DNA of 64,000 bases from Lysinibacillus sp. OF-1 (GTDB lineage: Bacteria > Bacillota > Bacilli > Bacillales_A > Planococcaceae). Below, piece by piece: positions 32,815 through 43,140 of the stretch (position 1 is its first letter; every line of letters starts with the position of its first letter). Below the pieces are notes generated by a model. That model had not been told where the DNA came from, did no database searches, and saw only the letters and a list, made by a program, of their open reading frames with translations. The translations under genes were made by a program, and so were the position numbers. The DNA lies in NCBI RefSeq assembly GCF_028356935.1, contig NZ_CP102798.1, positions 992,001 to 1,056,000 of the forward strand, written 5' to 3'.

Positions 32815-33735
32815 TTATTTACGTAGTTTTGGATCTAGGGCATCACGTAAGCCGTCACCAACTGCGTTAAACGCAAAGATTGTTAGTGAGATAAATACTG
32901 CTGGGAAAATCAAGCGCCATGGAGCATTCGCAATGGCTTTATTTCCATCAGAAGCCATTGTACCCCAAGAAGCTGTTGGAGCAGGAACTCCAAGACCAAG
33001 ATAACTTAGGAATGATTCAGTGAAGATAGCAGATGGAATTGTTAAAGTCATCGTTACTAAAATAGCACCAAGAGCATTCGGAACTAAGTGTTTAATAATT
33101 AAATGGCCTGTACTAGCACCTAATGTACGAGCTGCAAGAACGTATTCTTGATTTTTAATAGATAATACTTCACCACGTACAATACGTGCCATGTTAATCC
33201 ATCCAGTGATAGACAAGGCAATAATCATAGGGAATAAACCTGGTTGCATAACAACTAACAGTACGATTACTACTAAAAGGTAAGGGACAGCTGTTAAAAC
33301 GTCAGCAATACGCATCATAATATTATCAACACGACCGCCTGCTAAACCTGAAATACTTCCCCAAATAACACCGATAATTAAGTCAATAATTGCCGCTGCA
33401 ATTCCGATAAATAGGGAAATACGAGCTCCTTCCCAAATACGAACGAAAATATCACGACCTAGATCATCTGTTCCAAACCAAAATTGTGCAGATGGAGGTG
33501 CATTGTAAACACCAAGCTGATCACTTGATTTATACGGAGAAAGCATTGGTACGAAAATAGCCATTAAAATAACAATGATTAAAATAATTATCCCAATGAT
33601 GGCCATTTTGTTATGAGAGAAACGGAGAAATACTTCTTTCCAAAAGGAAACGGATTTATCAGCTAATTTTTCCGTTGCTTCATGATTGCCACCAACAATT
33701 TTGAACTTATCTTTTTCAATTTGCTGCTGTGTCAT
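32815..33735 (-). CDS. oppC: Oligopeptide ABC transporter permease OppC (system 2)
   Basis: A 306-residue permease with six membrane segments. FWFGTDDLGRDIFVRIWEGAR and the EAA loop NQEYVLAARTLGASTGH are typical of OppC/DppC. Its start overlaps the oppB stop by one base. A short N-terminal cytoplasmic tail precedes the first helix at about residues 42-64. Confidence 0.92.
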   Translation of the reverse strand: MTQQQIEKDKFKIVGGNHEATEKLADKSVSFWKEVFLRFSHNKMAIIGIIILIIVILMAIFVPMLSPYKSSDQLGVYNAPPSAQFWFGTDDLGRDIFVRIWEGARISLFIGIAAAIIDLIIGVIWGSISGLAGGRVDNIMMRIADVLTAVPYLLVVIVLLVVMQPGLFPMIIALSITGWINMARIVRGEVLSIKNQEYVLAARTLGASTGHLIIKHLVPNALGAILVTMTLTIPSAIFTESFLSYLGLGVPAPTASWGTMASDGNKAIANAPWRLIFPAVFISLTIFAFNAVGDGLRDALDPKLRK

Positions 33736-34664
33736 TATTTTTTCGCTCCTTTCAGTTTAATACGCGGATCAATCACACTATATAAAATATCAACGATTAA
33801 TACCGCAAATAAAAGGATGATGGAATAGAACACAGTCGTACCCATAATGACTGTATAGTCACGGTTTGTAATACTTTGTACAAAGTGTTTTCCAAGTCCA
33901 GGAATAGCGAAAATTTGTTCAACAATGAAACTACCTGTAACCACACCAGCTGTTAATGGACCTAGGTATGTTACAACTGGTAAAAGAGCATTTCGTAATG
34001 TATGGCGGAAAACAACTGTCCATTTTCCAATTCCTTTGGCACGAGCCATTTTTACATAATCACTATTGTTTTGCTCAAGCATACTGGAACGTGTTAATTT
34101 TGCGATAAAGCCCATATGTGAAAATGCAATCGCAAGGGCAGGTAAAATGCTGTAACCAAAGCCTTTCCATCCACTAACTGGGAACAATCCTAATTTAAAG
34201 GATAAGAAATACTGCATTAAACCCGCCAAAATAAATGAAGGTACTGAAATACCTAGCACCGCAAAGGACGTTGCCAAATAATCCGGGAACTTATTATGGT
34301 ATAGCGCGGAAACTACGCCAATTAAAACTCCAAATCCAACTGCTAATAGCATAGCCTCAATCCCTAATGTTAGAGACACAGGGAAACTTTCAGAAATCAT
34401 ATCATTTGTAGAACGCGCTTTATACTTCATTGACTCACCGAAATTGAAAGAGGCCGTATCGATTAAATAATCTTTATATTGAATATACCAAGGGTTATTT
34501 AATCCATACGTTTCGTTTAACTTCTCCTCGATTTGAGGTGGGAAATTACGTTCACTCGCAAATGGACTACCAGGAGCGAGACGCATTAAGAAAAACGTAA
34601 CCGTTACGATGACGAAAAGCGCGAGAAGTATATACATCAGCCTTTTCAAAATATATTTAATCAC
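33735..34664 (-). CDS. oppB: Oligopeptide ABC transporter permease OppB (system 2)
   Basis: A 309-residue permease with six membrane segments; it opens [17 protein letters not shown]. The EAA loop is [21 protein letters not shown]. It lies 128 bases after oppA, across an internal terminator-like hairpin that probably lowers permease expression relative to the binding protein. Confidence 0.92.
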   Translation of the reverse strand: MIKYILKRLMYILLALFVIVTVTFFLMRLAPGSPFASERNFPPQIEEKLNETYGLNNPWYIQYKDYLIDTASFNFGESMKYKARSTNDMISESFPVSLTLGIEAMLLAVGFGVLIGVVSALYHNKFPDYLATSFAVLGISVPSFILAGLMQYFLSFKLGLFPVSGWKGFGYSILPALAIAFSHMGFIAKLTRSSMLEQNNSDYVKMARAKGIGKWTVVFRHTLRNALLPVVTYLGPLTAGVVTGSFIVEQIFAIPGLGKHFVQSITNRDYTVIMGTTVFYSIILLFAVLIVDILYSVIDPRIKLKGAKK

Positions 34665-34720
34665 ATAAAACTCCTCCTTCTATTTGTCAATTGTCAGACA
34701 AATATATGCCTTCGTATTTT

Positions 34721-34767
34721 AAAAAGAGCTGACTCGAGCCTAAGAGACTACGAGGCAGCTCTCTTTT
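34721..34767 (-). terminator. Partial terminator between oppA and oppB (system 2)
   Basis: Read on the minus strand, AGAGCTGCCTCG pairs with CGAGTCAGCTCT (one mismatch) and is followed by TTTTT. It lies within the operon, so some read-through is expected. Confidence 0.85.
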
Positions 34768-34792
34768 TATAGAGCTTAATTAAACAATAGAA

Positions 34793-36448
34793 TTATTCAG
34801 CAATTTTAACATCTTTAAGTTGAATGATACCGATTCTATCTGGAGACATATTTTGTACTTTATCATCTTTAACATATAAGTTAGTGTAGTAATAAATTGG
34901 TCCAACTGGGAATTCAGTCATAGCAATTGCTTCAGCTTGTTTTAAGATTTCAGTACGCTTTGCAGTGTCTATTTCTGAAATAGATTGTTTCAATAAATCT
35001 TTATATTGAGCGTTTTCCCAACCAGTATCGTTATTACCGTTGGCAGCAGTATCGTACATTTCTAAGAATGTATAAGCATCGTTGTAGTCAGCAATCCATC
35101 CCATACGACCAACTTGATAGTCTAATTGGTTAAGTTTTTCTAAATATACTTGCCATTCAGAGTTATCAAGGTTTACTGAAATTCCAAGGTTTTTGCTCCA
35201 ACCTTCTTGGATAAATTGAGCGATAGCAGCATGTCCTTCACTTGTATTAAATGAAAGGTTGATACTGATTTCTTTTGGATCAGAAATACCAAGCTCTTTC
35301 ATTCCAGCTTCAAGTGCAGCTTTTGCTCCTTCAATATCATTGTCTTTATAATAACCACGGTCTTCTTCAAAACCAGAAATTGCAGATGGAACCATACCTA
35401 GAGCAGGCTTTTGTTCACCTTTAGTAACATTGTCAATTAAACCTTGGCGATCAATTGCTAATGTTAAAGCTTTACGAATGTTAGCGTTTCCAGTAATTTT
35501 ATCTTTTGTATTAAATTTGTACCAATAAATAGCTGCATAATCCTCAATTTGTAATGAGCCATCAGCTTTGAAACCATCAATTGCATCAAGTGCTACTGTT
35601 TGGTATGGAGAACCTAAGTAGTCAATTTCTCCATTTTTAAACATTGTTACTGCCGTAGCTTCATTCTCAACCATGCCGATATTAACTGTTTCAAGATCTA
35701 CATTTGCAGCATCCCAGTAATCAGTATTTTTCTTAAGAACTATTGAGTCACTATGTTTCCAAGTATCTAAAACGAAAGGTCCGTTTGTTACATAGTTTTC
35801 ACCAGCATCAGTGTACCATTCATCATTACCTTCAACTACTTTTTGATTAACAGGTGCGTACGTTTTAAAAGCAGTTAATTCTAAGAAGTAAGCAGTCGGA
35901 TTTGCTAATGTAACTACTAAAGTTTTATCATCTTCAGCTTTAATTGCTACATCATCAACAGAACCTTCACCAAGATTGTAAGCTTCAGCACCTTTAATTG
36001 GGTAGAATACAGAAGCATATTCCGATAGGTTTTCAGGATTTAAAGCCCATTTCCAAGCATATTCGAAGTCACCAGCAACTACTGGATCTCCGTTTGTCCA
36101 TTTTGCATCACGTAAATGGAAAGTGTAAGTAAGCCCATCTTCACTTACATCCCATTTCTCAGCCATTGCTGGAGTTGATTTACCTTCTTTGTCTGTACGT
36201 GTTAAACCTTCAAAAATGTTAATTAATACTGCGCTAGATGTAGAATCCGTCGCAAGTTGTGGATGTAAAGATGGTGGTTCAGAAGCTACAACTAGGTTTA
36301 AGTCTTTAGAAGCTGTCCCAGAAGAACCTGAATCTTTTCCATCGTCTTTAGATTTTTCAGACGAATCTCCACCGAAGCCACATGCAGCAAGTACTAAAGA
36401 AAATACTGCAAGAACTGTTAATAATAAAAACTTTTTGTTTTTATTCAT
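34793..36448 (-). CDS. oppA: Oligopeptide-binding lipoprotein OppA (system 2)
   Basis: A 551-residue SBP family 5 lipoprotein. The signal peptide ends in the lipobox LVLAAC (Cys22), followed by a Ser/Lys/Asp-rich linker to about residue 48. The domain opens LNLVVASEPPSLHPQLATD, the usual OppA start, and contains YTFHLRDAKWTNGDPVVAGD. It is the first gene of an OppABCDF operon and has its own promoter upstream. Confidence 0.93.
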   Translation of the reverse strand: MNKNKKFLLLTVLAVFSLVLAACGFGGDSSEKSKDDGKDSGSSGTASKDLNLVVASEPPSLHPQLATDSTSSAVLINIFEGLTRTDKEGKSTPAMAEKWDVSEDGLTYTFHLRDAKWTNGDPVVAGDFEYAWKWALNPENLSEYASVFYPIKGAEAYNLGEGSVDDVAIKAEDDKTLVVTLANPTAYFLELTAFKTYAPVNQKVVEGNDEWYTDAGENYVTNGPFVLDTWKHSDSIVLKKNTDYWDAANVDLETVNIGMVENEATAVTMFKNGEIDYLGSPYQTVALDAIDGFKADGSLQIEDYAAIYWYKFNTKDKITGNANIRKALTLAIDRQGLIDNVTKGEQKPALGMVPSAISGFEEDRGYYKDNDIEGAKAALEAGMKELGISDPKEISINLSFNTSEGHAAIAQFIQEGWSKNLGISVNLDNSEWQVYLEKLNQLDYQVGRMGWIADYNDAYTFLEMYDTAANGNNDTGWENAQYKDLLKQSISEIDTAKRTEILKQAEAIAMTEFPVGPIYYYTNLYVKDDKVQNMSPDRIGIIQLKDVKIAE

Positions 36449-36496
36449 GTGAATCCCCCTTATACAATTTTTAAGCCTTTTGTGAAGCTCCTATTT

Positions 36497-36524
36497 AATA
36501 TACCAAAAAAATCATTGTGCACAA
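36497..36524 (-). promoter_or_regulatory. Probable sigma-A promoter of oppA (system 2)
   Basis: On the minus strand TTGTGC (36519-36524), a 16-base spacer, then TATATT (36497-36502). The -35 lies inside a 10-bp palindrome TTGTGCACAA (36515-36524), which could be an operator. Confidence 0.55.
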
Positions 36525-36567
36525 AATAAAAAAGATTCAAATTTATATAGTATTATCTGACATTTAA

Positions 36568-36600
36568 TAGAGTGATAAATTTTTCTGATTTATCACTCTA
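36568..36600. repeat. Perfect 13-bp inverted repeat upstream of the oppA promoter
   Basis: TAGAGTGATAAAT (36568-36580) and ATTTATCACTCTA (36588-36600) around a 7-base loop. There is no T run on either strand, so it is not a normal terminator; it lies about 45 bases upstream of the oppA -35. Confidence 0.85.
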
Positions 36601-37312
36601 ATGGAATAGAGTGTTTATATGATAATATTTTGATAATTATCTATTTTGAATATCAAAAATAAATCAAAAATAAAAAAATGATTTACTATACCGAAAATTC
36701 CTATTTTTTTGATAATATTATCGATATTTGAAAAATGAATCAAAAGTCATGGATGTAATACCTTGAGGGATTTGTATAGATTTGTAGAAAATCTGTGTAA
36801 AACTAAGTGAATTAGTTTCTTTTGGAGGTAATTTCTTGTAATTTATGATCGCGAAACATGATTATTTTTATCTATTAATGATATATAAGAAACTTGTTTT
36901 GTAATTTTCTAGGATTAACCAATTGTGGATAGGAACAAGAAAAAATAGAGCAAATCTATGAAAAAAGGTACCCATTCTAAGGAAATTTTGGGTTTAACGA
37001 GAAGTGAATGATGATAATTATATTTTTTTGAAATAATTTACTAGCTAACTGACTATACATGCATATATGCAATGCTAACCTATTTTATTCATCTATCAAT
37101 TAATTCAAGTATTGCTTGATTTTTGACCATATTCTCCCAAAACAGCCAACTATGTTAATGGTGTTTTTTTAAGGATGTCATTTGTCTTGCTGACAAGGAT
37201 TGATTATGCAAATAATTACTAAAAATCTGATTTTTAATTGATTGAAACCGCCTTCATTAGCTTTTCAGAAAGATATGCTTCTGGATTCATGAGGATAATA
37301 TGTATGAAAATT

Positions 37313-37354
37313 ACAAAAACAGTGCTCTCATATATATGAAATGCACTGTTTTTT
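37313..37354. terminator. Terminator after the chemoreceptor gene
   Basis: AAAACAGTGC / GCACTGTTTT with T residues on the minus-strand side; A/T runs on both sides allow bidirectional use. Confidence 0.82.
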
Positions 37355-37357
37355 AAG

Positions 37358-39043
37358 TTAAAGTTTGAAATGATTGATTTGATTCTGTAAATCTAAGGAC
37401 TTTTCACTTAGATCAGAGGCAACTTGATTTATTTGTTGCATCGTAATAGATTGCTCCTTACTTGCTGTTGCTACGATTTGAGTATTGTCTGAGCTAGTTG
37501 AAGCACCATGAGCAATTTCTGCAACAGAGGCGGCTACTTGTTCGGCACTGGCTGAAATTTCTTCAGAAGTAGCTGATATATCTTCTATTTGATCTGTCAT
37601 CGTATTAATCGCTTTTACGATTGATTCAAATGCTTGCCCTGCATGTCCAATGGTTTTTACACCCTCTGTGACAGAGTGAAGCCCATCGAAAACTGCTTTT
37701 TCTACATTATGTGTATCTTCCTGAATTTCCTGTGTTAATGTAACAATTTGATTGGCTGATTGCTTGGACTCTTCAGCTAGCTTGCGAACCTCATCTGCAA
37801 CAACGGCAAATCCTTTCCCATGCTCTCCAGCACGTGCCGCTTCAATCGCTGCATTAAGTGCCAATAAATTCGTTTGATCGGTAATGGCTGTAATGACAGC
37901 TGTGATTTGACTAATCTCTTCGGATTGTTTGCTCAACTTTTGAACAAGGGTATTGATTACTTGTGTTGATTCATGAATTACATTCATTTGTTGTTGAGCT
38001 TCTTCTACTGTGTTATTGCCATTTGTCGCTAATTCAGATGTTGTAACAGCATTATGATGTAGTTGTTGAGTTGCTTCCGCTATACGTTGAACACCTACTG
38101 CCGTTTCATCCATAGCATGTGCGCTTTCGTTGGCTGCAACTGTAGCGGCTACAGCTGCATTAGCTGTTTCATTTATACGCATTGTAATCTCGTCTGCAGA
38201 GGTAGTGATTTCTTCAGTTGAGGCAGAAAGTTCTTCTACGGAAGCTGTTAAATGCTCTGCATTATCTTGAATATGGGTTAATAAATTTTTTATATTTCCC
38301 TTCATTTCATTAAAAGCTGTCGATAGCTGACCAATTTCATCCTTTGAATAGTGAGTAAGATTTTCATGAAACAATTCACCGCTGGCAATATGGTTAGCTG
38401 CTTGAACTACCGATTTTAAAGGACGAGAAATAGTGCGTTGTATGTAGAATATTAGGAAAACACCTAGGGCAATACCAATAATAATAGCAATGACAGAAAT
38501 AATTTGAGAGTTGGATACTGCCTGTTTCGATTCTTTTGTCACCGTGTCAAGCTGTTGTTTTTGATAGTTCCCAATTTTATCTGATATGTCCTGTATATTT
38601 CTATTGGCTTGCTGTACGTCACCATTGACCTTTTGCAAAGCTCCTTCAAGATTACCAGCTTCAAATAGTGCCAGTGCTTCGGTTGCCGACTTGTTAAAAG
38701 CATCATTATATGTAGCTAACTCGTTTGCATATGTTTCCATTTCAGCTGAATCCGCTTTTTCCGTTATTGCTTCTACATGCTTATCTAGCATACTTGCATA
38801 TTTTGTAAAACTCTCTTTATTTGCTGGATTGTCTTCAATGATAATGGCACGAATGAAAAGTCCTTGCATGGCCATTTCAAATTGAATATCATCTGCTAAC
38901 TCTACAAGAGCGACATGTCCTTCTAATGCATTTTCAATCTTTTTTTCAATGTTTGAAAATAGCAGGAACATAATCATTAATGAAATGATTAGCGTGAGAA
39001 TAATTGTAAAGAAACCAAAGCTTAATTTTTTACCTACAGACAT
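37358..39043 (-). CDS. Methyl-accepting chemotaxis protein
   Basis: A 561-residue transmembrane chemoreceptor. TM1 is at about residues 9-30, an extracellular four-helix-bundle sensor at 31-180, TM2 at 181-201, HAMP at about 202-255, and the signalling domain to the C terminus. The conserved hairpin tip is [18 protein letters not shown]. Candidate methylation segments with E/Q-rich heptads flank it. The ligand is unknown. It is monocistronic, and its proximity to the peptide importer is suggestive only. Confidence 0.93.
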   Translation of the reverse strand: MSVGKKLSFGFFTIILTLIISLMIMFLLFSNIEKKIENALEGHVALVELADDIQFEMAMQGLFIRAIIIEDNPANKESFTKYASMLDKHVEAITEKADSAEMETYANELATYNDAFNKSATEALALFEAGNLEGALQKVNGDVQQANRNIQDISDKIGNYQKQQLDTVTKESKQAVSNSQIISVIAIIIGIALGVFLIFYIQRTISRPLKSVVQAANHIASGELFHENLTHYSKDEIGQLSTAFNEMKGNIKNLLTHIQDNAEHLTASVEELSASTEEITTSADEITMRINETANAAVAATVAANESAHAMDETAVGVQRIAEATQQLHHNAVTTSELATNGNNTVEEAQQQMNVIHESTQVINTLVQKLSKQSEEISQITAVITAITDQTNLLALNAAIEAARAGEHGKGFAVVADEVRKLAEESKQSANQIVTLTQEIQEDTHNVEKAVFDGLHSVTEGVKTIGHAGQAFESIVKAINTMTDQIEDISATSEEISASAEQVAASVAEIAHGASTSSDNTQIVATASKEQSITMQQINQVASDLSEKSLDLQNQINHFKL

Positions 39044-39219
39044 GTGGATACGCCCTTTCTGATGCTATTCAAGTTTTATATTTAAATATTGCTTTTCTGA
39101 AAGGGAGAAGTCAATAACTGATGGGAGAAACAGTTCAGATTATTCATATGTTTTTTTAATGTTATTATAATAAGGAAGATTGTCTGTAAAAAACAATGAA
39201 GATATGGCTGTTTTCATCG

Positions 39220-39254
39220 TTTTATAGTACGGATTACGTGTTTGTACTATAAAA
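39220..39254. repeat. Perfect 11-bp inverted repeat next to the rqcH terminator
   Basis: TTTTATAGTAC (39220-39230) and GTACTATAAAA (39244-39254). It stands beside a separate terminator hairpin, and its own flanks lack a T run in the minus-strand direction. Confidence 0.8.
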
Positions 39255-39257
39255 AAG

Positions 39258-39290
39258 AAGAAACCGAGATGTTTTGTCTCGGTTTCTATC
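39258..39290 (-). terminator. Terminator of rqcH
   Basis: On the minus strand AGAAACCGAGA / TCTCGGTTTCT with a 7-base loop, followed by TCTTTTTT. Confidence 0.9.
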
Positions 39291-40985
39291 TTATGACTGT
39301 TTTTTTAACTGTAAAATGACAGCCTCATCAGGGTCAATATACAGTGTTTTCTGTTCAAAGTAAATGACAAAACCCGGTTTAGCCCCATTTGGTTTCTTGA
39401 CCTGTCGAATTTCTGTGTAATCCACTGGCACAGAAGAAGATTCTCTAGCTTTAGAAAAATAAGCGGCTAATGTGGCAGCTTCTCGTAATGTTGTGTCGTC
39501 TGGTTCACTTGAATGGATGACAACGTGAGATCCTGGAATATCCTTTGTGTGCAACCAAATATCTGTGCGTTTTGCTATTTTAAACGTCAACATATCATTT
39601 TGCTTATTGTTTTTTCCAACAGAGATCGATACACCTGTAGATGAAACATAGCGCTCTGGTTCTGGCTTTACTTGTTTTTTCTTTTTCTTGGCATGACGTA
39701 GTTTTAAGTAGCCTTGCTCTGCCAGCTCTTCGCGAATTTCCTCAATATCCCCTGGAGAAGCTTGCTGTACTTGTTGTGCCAGCATTTCAAAGTAGGCAAT
39801 TTCTTCTGTCGTTTTTTCAAGCTGCTCTTGAACCATAACCAAGGCGTTTTTTGCCTTTGTATATTTTGTGTAATAGCTTTGCGCATTTTCAATCGGTGTT
39901 TTACGTTCACTTACTGGAATCGTAATCACTTCGCCTGTTTCACTATAGTAGTTTGTTACCGTTACCTCTTTGACACCTTTTTCAAAGGCATAAATATTTG
40001 CCATTAATAGCTCACCATAAAGCTGAAATTGATCAAGCTTGGAGGCACGCTCGTAGTCCTTCGTCAGCTTTTTCGTTTTTAAGGATAGTTTATCAATTTC
40101 ATTTTGTAGCCAGCGCTCTAAATCACCTGCTTGTTGTTTCACACGGTCTCGTTCTGCACGTGCAAAAAATACGCGGTCGAGAAGCTCGTGAACATTAGGG
40201 TAGACAGTTACTTCTCCCTGCAAATGACTCAACTCAATAGGTGAGAAATACGTTTTGTTATTAGAAAGTACATACATTGGCTTCATACCACCGTTTGCAA
40301 AGGATGTCATAAATTCCTTGAAACAGGCTGGTGCATTAGATGCTGTTGTCATGCGGTACAATAATTCTTCAGCGTGAAGAGGCGAAAAACCGGCTAACTG
40401 TGTTACGATCTCTTTGGTCGTTTTTGCTTCAGCGAAAAACATTGTTAGCTCTTCATCTGTAACCGTTAATGGGTTCCATTTATTTTGTGTGGGTGGTGCA
40501 ATATACGGTTGACCTGGTAACACAGTTCGGAAGCTATTTACGGATGGAGGTAAATGCTTTAAGCTATCAATAATTTTCCCCTGTTCTTGATCAATCAACA
40601 GTAGATTGCTATGTCTACCCATGATTTCAGCGTGTATTTCCCTTACAATAGGATCGCCAATTTCATTTTTACTGTGAATTTCTACTATTATAATACGATC
40701 AAAATCATGTTGTTTTATGGATGAAATAAAACCACCCTCTAAATGTTTACGCAAAAGCATACAAAACATGGGAGGCTCTGCTGGATTTTCAATCGTATGC
40801 TCCGTAAGATGGACACGTGCATAAGAAGAGTGGATGGAGAACAGTAGTTTTTGATTTTTTCCGTTTGCCCGCACATGTAACACAACTTCTTGTGCATTAG
40901 GTTGATGTATTTTTGTAATCCGACCAGTGACAAGCTGTTGTAGGTCGGCCGTTACTGAATAAGTAAATAAGCCATCAAATGCCAT
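39291..40985 (-). CDS. rqcH: Ribosome quality control protein RqcH (NEMF/Rqc2 family, YloA)
   Basis: A 564-residue NFACT-family protein, historically called fibronectin-binding protein. In B. subtilis RqcH recruits tRNA-Ala to obstructed 50S subunits and adds alanine tails to stalled chains. The NFACT-N domain opens MAFDGLFTYS, the conserved DR pair is Asp96-Arg97 (HDFDRIII), a coiled coil is at about 270-430, and the NFACT-R domain near the C terminus has LHTKDIPGSHVVI. The start at 40985 is supported by AGAGGA 6 bases upstream. It is monocistronic, and B. subtilis yloB (a calcium ATPase) is absent from the next position. Confidence 0.93.
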   Translation of the reverse strand: MAFDGLFTYSVTADLQQLVTGRITKIHQPNAQEVVLHVRANGKNQKLLFSIHSSYARVHLTEHTIENPAEPPMFCMLLRKHLEGGFISSIKQHDFDRIIIVEIHSKNEIGDPIVREIHAEIMGRHSNLLLIDQEQGKIIDSLKHLPPSVNSFRTVLPGQPYIAPPTQNKWNPLTVTDEELTMFFAEAKTTKEIVTQLAGFSPLHAEELLYRMTTASNAPACFKEFMTSFANGGMKPMYVLSNNKTYFSPIELSHLQGEVTVYPNVHELLDRVFFARAERDRVKQQAGDLERWLQNEIDKLSLKTKKLTKDYERASKLDQFQLYGELLMANIYAFEKGVKEVTVTNYYSETGEVITIPVSERKTPIENAQSYYTKYTKAKNALVMVQEQLEKTTEEIAYFEMLAQQVQQASPGDIEEIREELAEQGYLKLRHAKKKKKQVKPEPERYVSSTGVSISVGKNNKQNDMLTFKIAKRTDIWLHTKDIPGSHVVIHSSEPDDTTLREAATLAAYFSKARESSSVPVDYTEIRQVKKPNGAKPGFVIYFEQKTLYIDPDEAVILQLKKQS

Positions 40986-41246
40986 ATGAATTCCTCTTTC
41001 CAACGATATCAAGCATCTTGGTACTTTCGTATTTTTTTCATGGTGTAGTTGCTTTCGCTATCTGTCAGCTCCGACAAATACACAATTTGTATGTTTATCA
41101 TAGCATTTTTTAGGTGAATATTAAAATATAGCTTCAATTGTGGTAGAATTAGCTTTTATTCTAACCAATTTTTTTGGGAGAGTCGTCATAATCGACAGAG
41201 CTTATGTTATAATAATCCCAGTATGCAAAGAAAGGTGTGACGAACC

Positions 41247-42122
41247 TTGGTGCGTAGTATGACTGGTTTTGGCAGAGGTGTCACAACAACTAGAGACTTT
41301 CAATTAACCGTGGAAATGCGCTCGGTCAACCATCGTTTTTTAGAAATTAACGCAAAATTTCCGAAAGAATGGCTTGAAGCAGAAATTTTTGCAAAGAAAC
41401 TAATTTCACAAGCTTTGTCACGCGGCAAAATTGATGTGATGGTATATGTGAAAGACTTAGAGAACGTAGAGCAATCTATTGAAATTAATTGGTCATTAAT
41501 TGAAGCGTATCGTAAGGCAAAAGAGCAATTAGCAAGTAAAGTACCACTTGAAGAAAAATGGACGATGCAAGAGCTTTTATCGCTAGAACAGGCACTTGTA
41601 CAGCAAAAGCCACAGCTTACACCAGAGGATTTGCTAAGTGCTGTTGAACAAGCGATTTCACAAGCAATTAAACAGCTCGTACAAATGCGGGAACGTGAAG
41701 GGCAAGAATTACAAGAAGTTGTTGTACAATATAAAGAACAGTTGATGGAACAAGTGAATCAGATTCGTTTGTGCTCTTCTCTTGCTGTTGAAAAATATCG
41801 TACACGATTAATAGAACGAATTGCTGAAGTCGCAGATGGCACATTGCTAGATGATCGTTTACTAGCAGAAGTAGCGATTTTTGCAGAACGCGTAGACATC
41901 TCCGAAGAATTAGACAGACTAGATAGTCACTTTAATCAGCTGGAGGAAACATTACTTGAAACCATTTCAGTTGGACGTAAATTAGATTTTTTAATGCAGG
42001 AAATACATCGCGAAATTAATACGATTGGTTCAAAAAATCAATCTACAGAAGCAGCGGTTGCTGTTGTTCAGGCGAAAACAATTTTAGAAAAGATGCGTGA
42101 ACAAGTGCAAAACATCGAATAA
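41247..42122 (+). CDS. yloC: YicC/YloC family endoribonuclease
   Basis: A 291-residue YicC-family protein. E. coli YicC and B. subtilis YloC are reported as endoribonucleases. The N terminus is VRSMTGFGRG and the C terminus LDFLMQEIHREINTIGSKNQ, both family signatures. The start is a TTG at 41247 (or the GTG at 41250), after AAAGGTG at 41231-41237. A TATAAT at 41208-41213 is a candidate -10 without a good -35. It is the first gene of the long gmk-rpoZ-coaBC-priA operon. B. subtilis remA (ylzA) normally follows; here only 43 bases separate it from gmk. Confidence 0.9.
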   Translation: MVRSMTGFGRGVTTTRDFQLTVEMRSVNHRFLEINAKFPKEWLEAEIFAKKLISQALSRGKIDVMVYVKDLENVEQSIEINWSLIEAYRKAKEQLASKVPLEEKWTMQELLSLEQALVQQKPQLTPEDLLSAVEQAISQAIKQLVQMREREGQELQEVVVQYKEQLMEQVNQIRLCSSLAVEKYRTRLIERIAEVADGTLLDDRLLAEVAIFAERVDISEELDRLDSHFNQLEETLLETISVGRKLDFLMQEIHREINTIGSKNQSTEAAVAVVQAKTILEKMREQVQNIE

Positions 42123-42165
42123 CTTGCACGTGTCTGTTATAAATTAAGGGAGATATAGAGAATAA

Positions 42166-42783
<618 letters not shown>

Positions 42784-42787
42784 AACA

Positions 42788-43015
42788 ATGTTATACCCAT
42801 CAGTGGACGCTTTAAAAAAAGAAATCGATTCAAAATATTCATTAGTGAGCCTTGCTTCTAAACGTGCTCGCCAAATGCAAGAAGAGCAAGATACAGAACG
42901 TTTACACAAGTATGTTTCTCATAAATACGTAGGAAGAGCACTTGAAGAAGTAGCGGCAGGTGTACTTACGAAGGTATCACAGGATGAGTCCGCTGTGTAC
43001 GAAGACGAAATTTAA
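42788..43015 (+). CDS. rpoZ: RNA polymerase omega subunit
   Basis: A 75-residue omega subunit, which helps RNA polymerase assembly. The N terminus MLYPSVDALKKEIDSKYSLV and the core VSLASKRARQMQEE match RpoZ/YloH proteins. It is directly downstream of gmk, as in other Bacillales. Confidence 0.93.
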   Translation: MLYPSVDALKKEIDSKYSLVSLASKRARQMQEEQDTERLHKYVSHKYVGRALEEVAAGVLTKVSQDESAVYEDEI

Positions 43016-43085
43016 CATACATGTAACGTAGTTGGGTTACATGCATGCTAGTTCGCAGTAGATTTTGATTATACAGAATGCCGAG

Positions 43086-43114
43086 AGCTCCCAGGGAATC
43101 CTTCTTTGGGAGCT
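43086..43114 (+). repeat. Hairpin between rpoZ and coaBC
   Basis: AGCTCCCA (43086-43093) and TGGGAGCT (43107-43114) form a perfect 8-bp stem with no T run. A second stem, ATGTAAC / GTTACAT, is at about 43021-43041. They could be mRNA processing or stability elements. Confidence 0.6.
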
Positions 43115-43140
43115 TATCATTTGAAAGGACGACACCTAGC

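Larger units (their letters stand above)
36449..37312. other. AT-rich intergenic region upstream of oppA
   Basis: About 860 bases with no supportable gene. The oppA promoter and a 13-bp inverted repeat are at its left end (listed separately). Short frames exist after a GGAGGT at 36824 but none has a usable start at the right spacing. Confidence 0.7.

Noticed and set aside
36820-36900. A short peptide after GGAGGT at 36824
   Set aside because: The nearest start is a TTG followed at once by a stop; the next ATG is too far from the ribosome site.
43078-43140. A longer coaBC starting at 43078
   Set aside because: The extra 21 residues have no match to CoaC N termini and overlie a hairpin.
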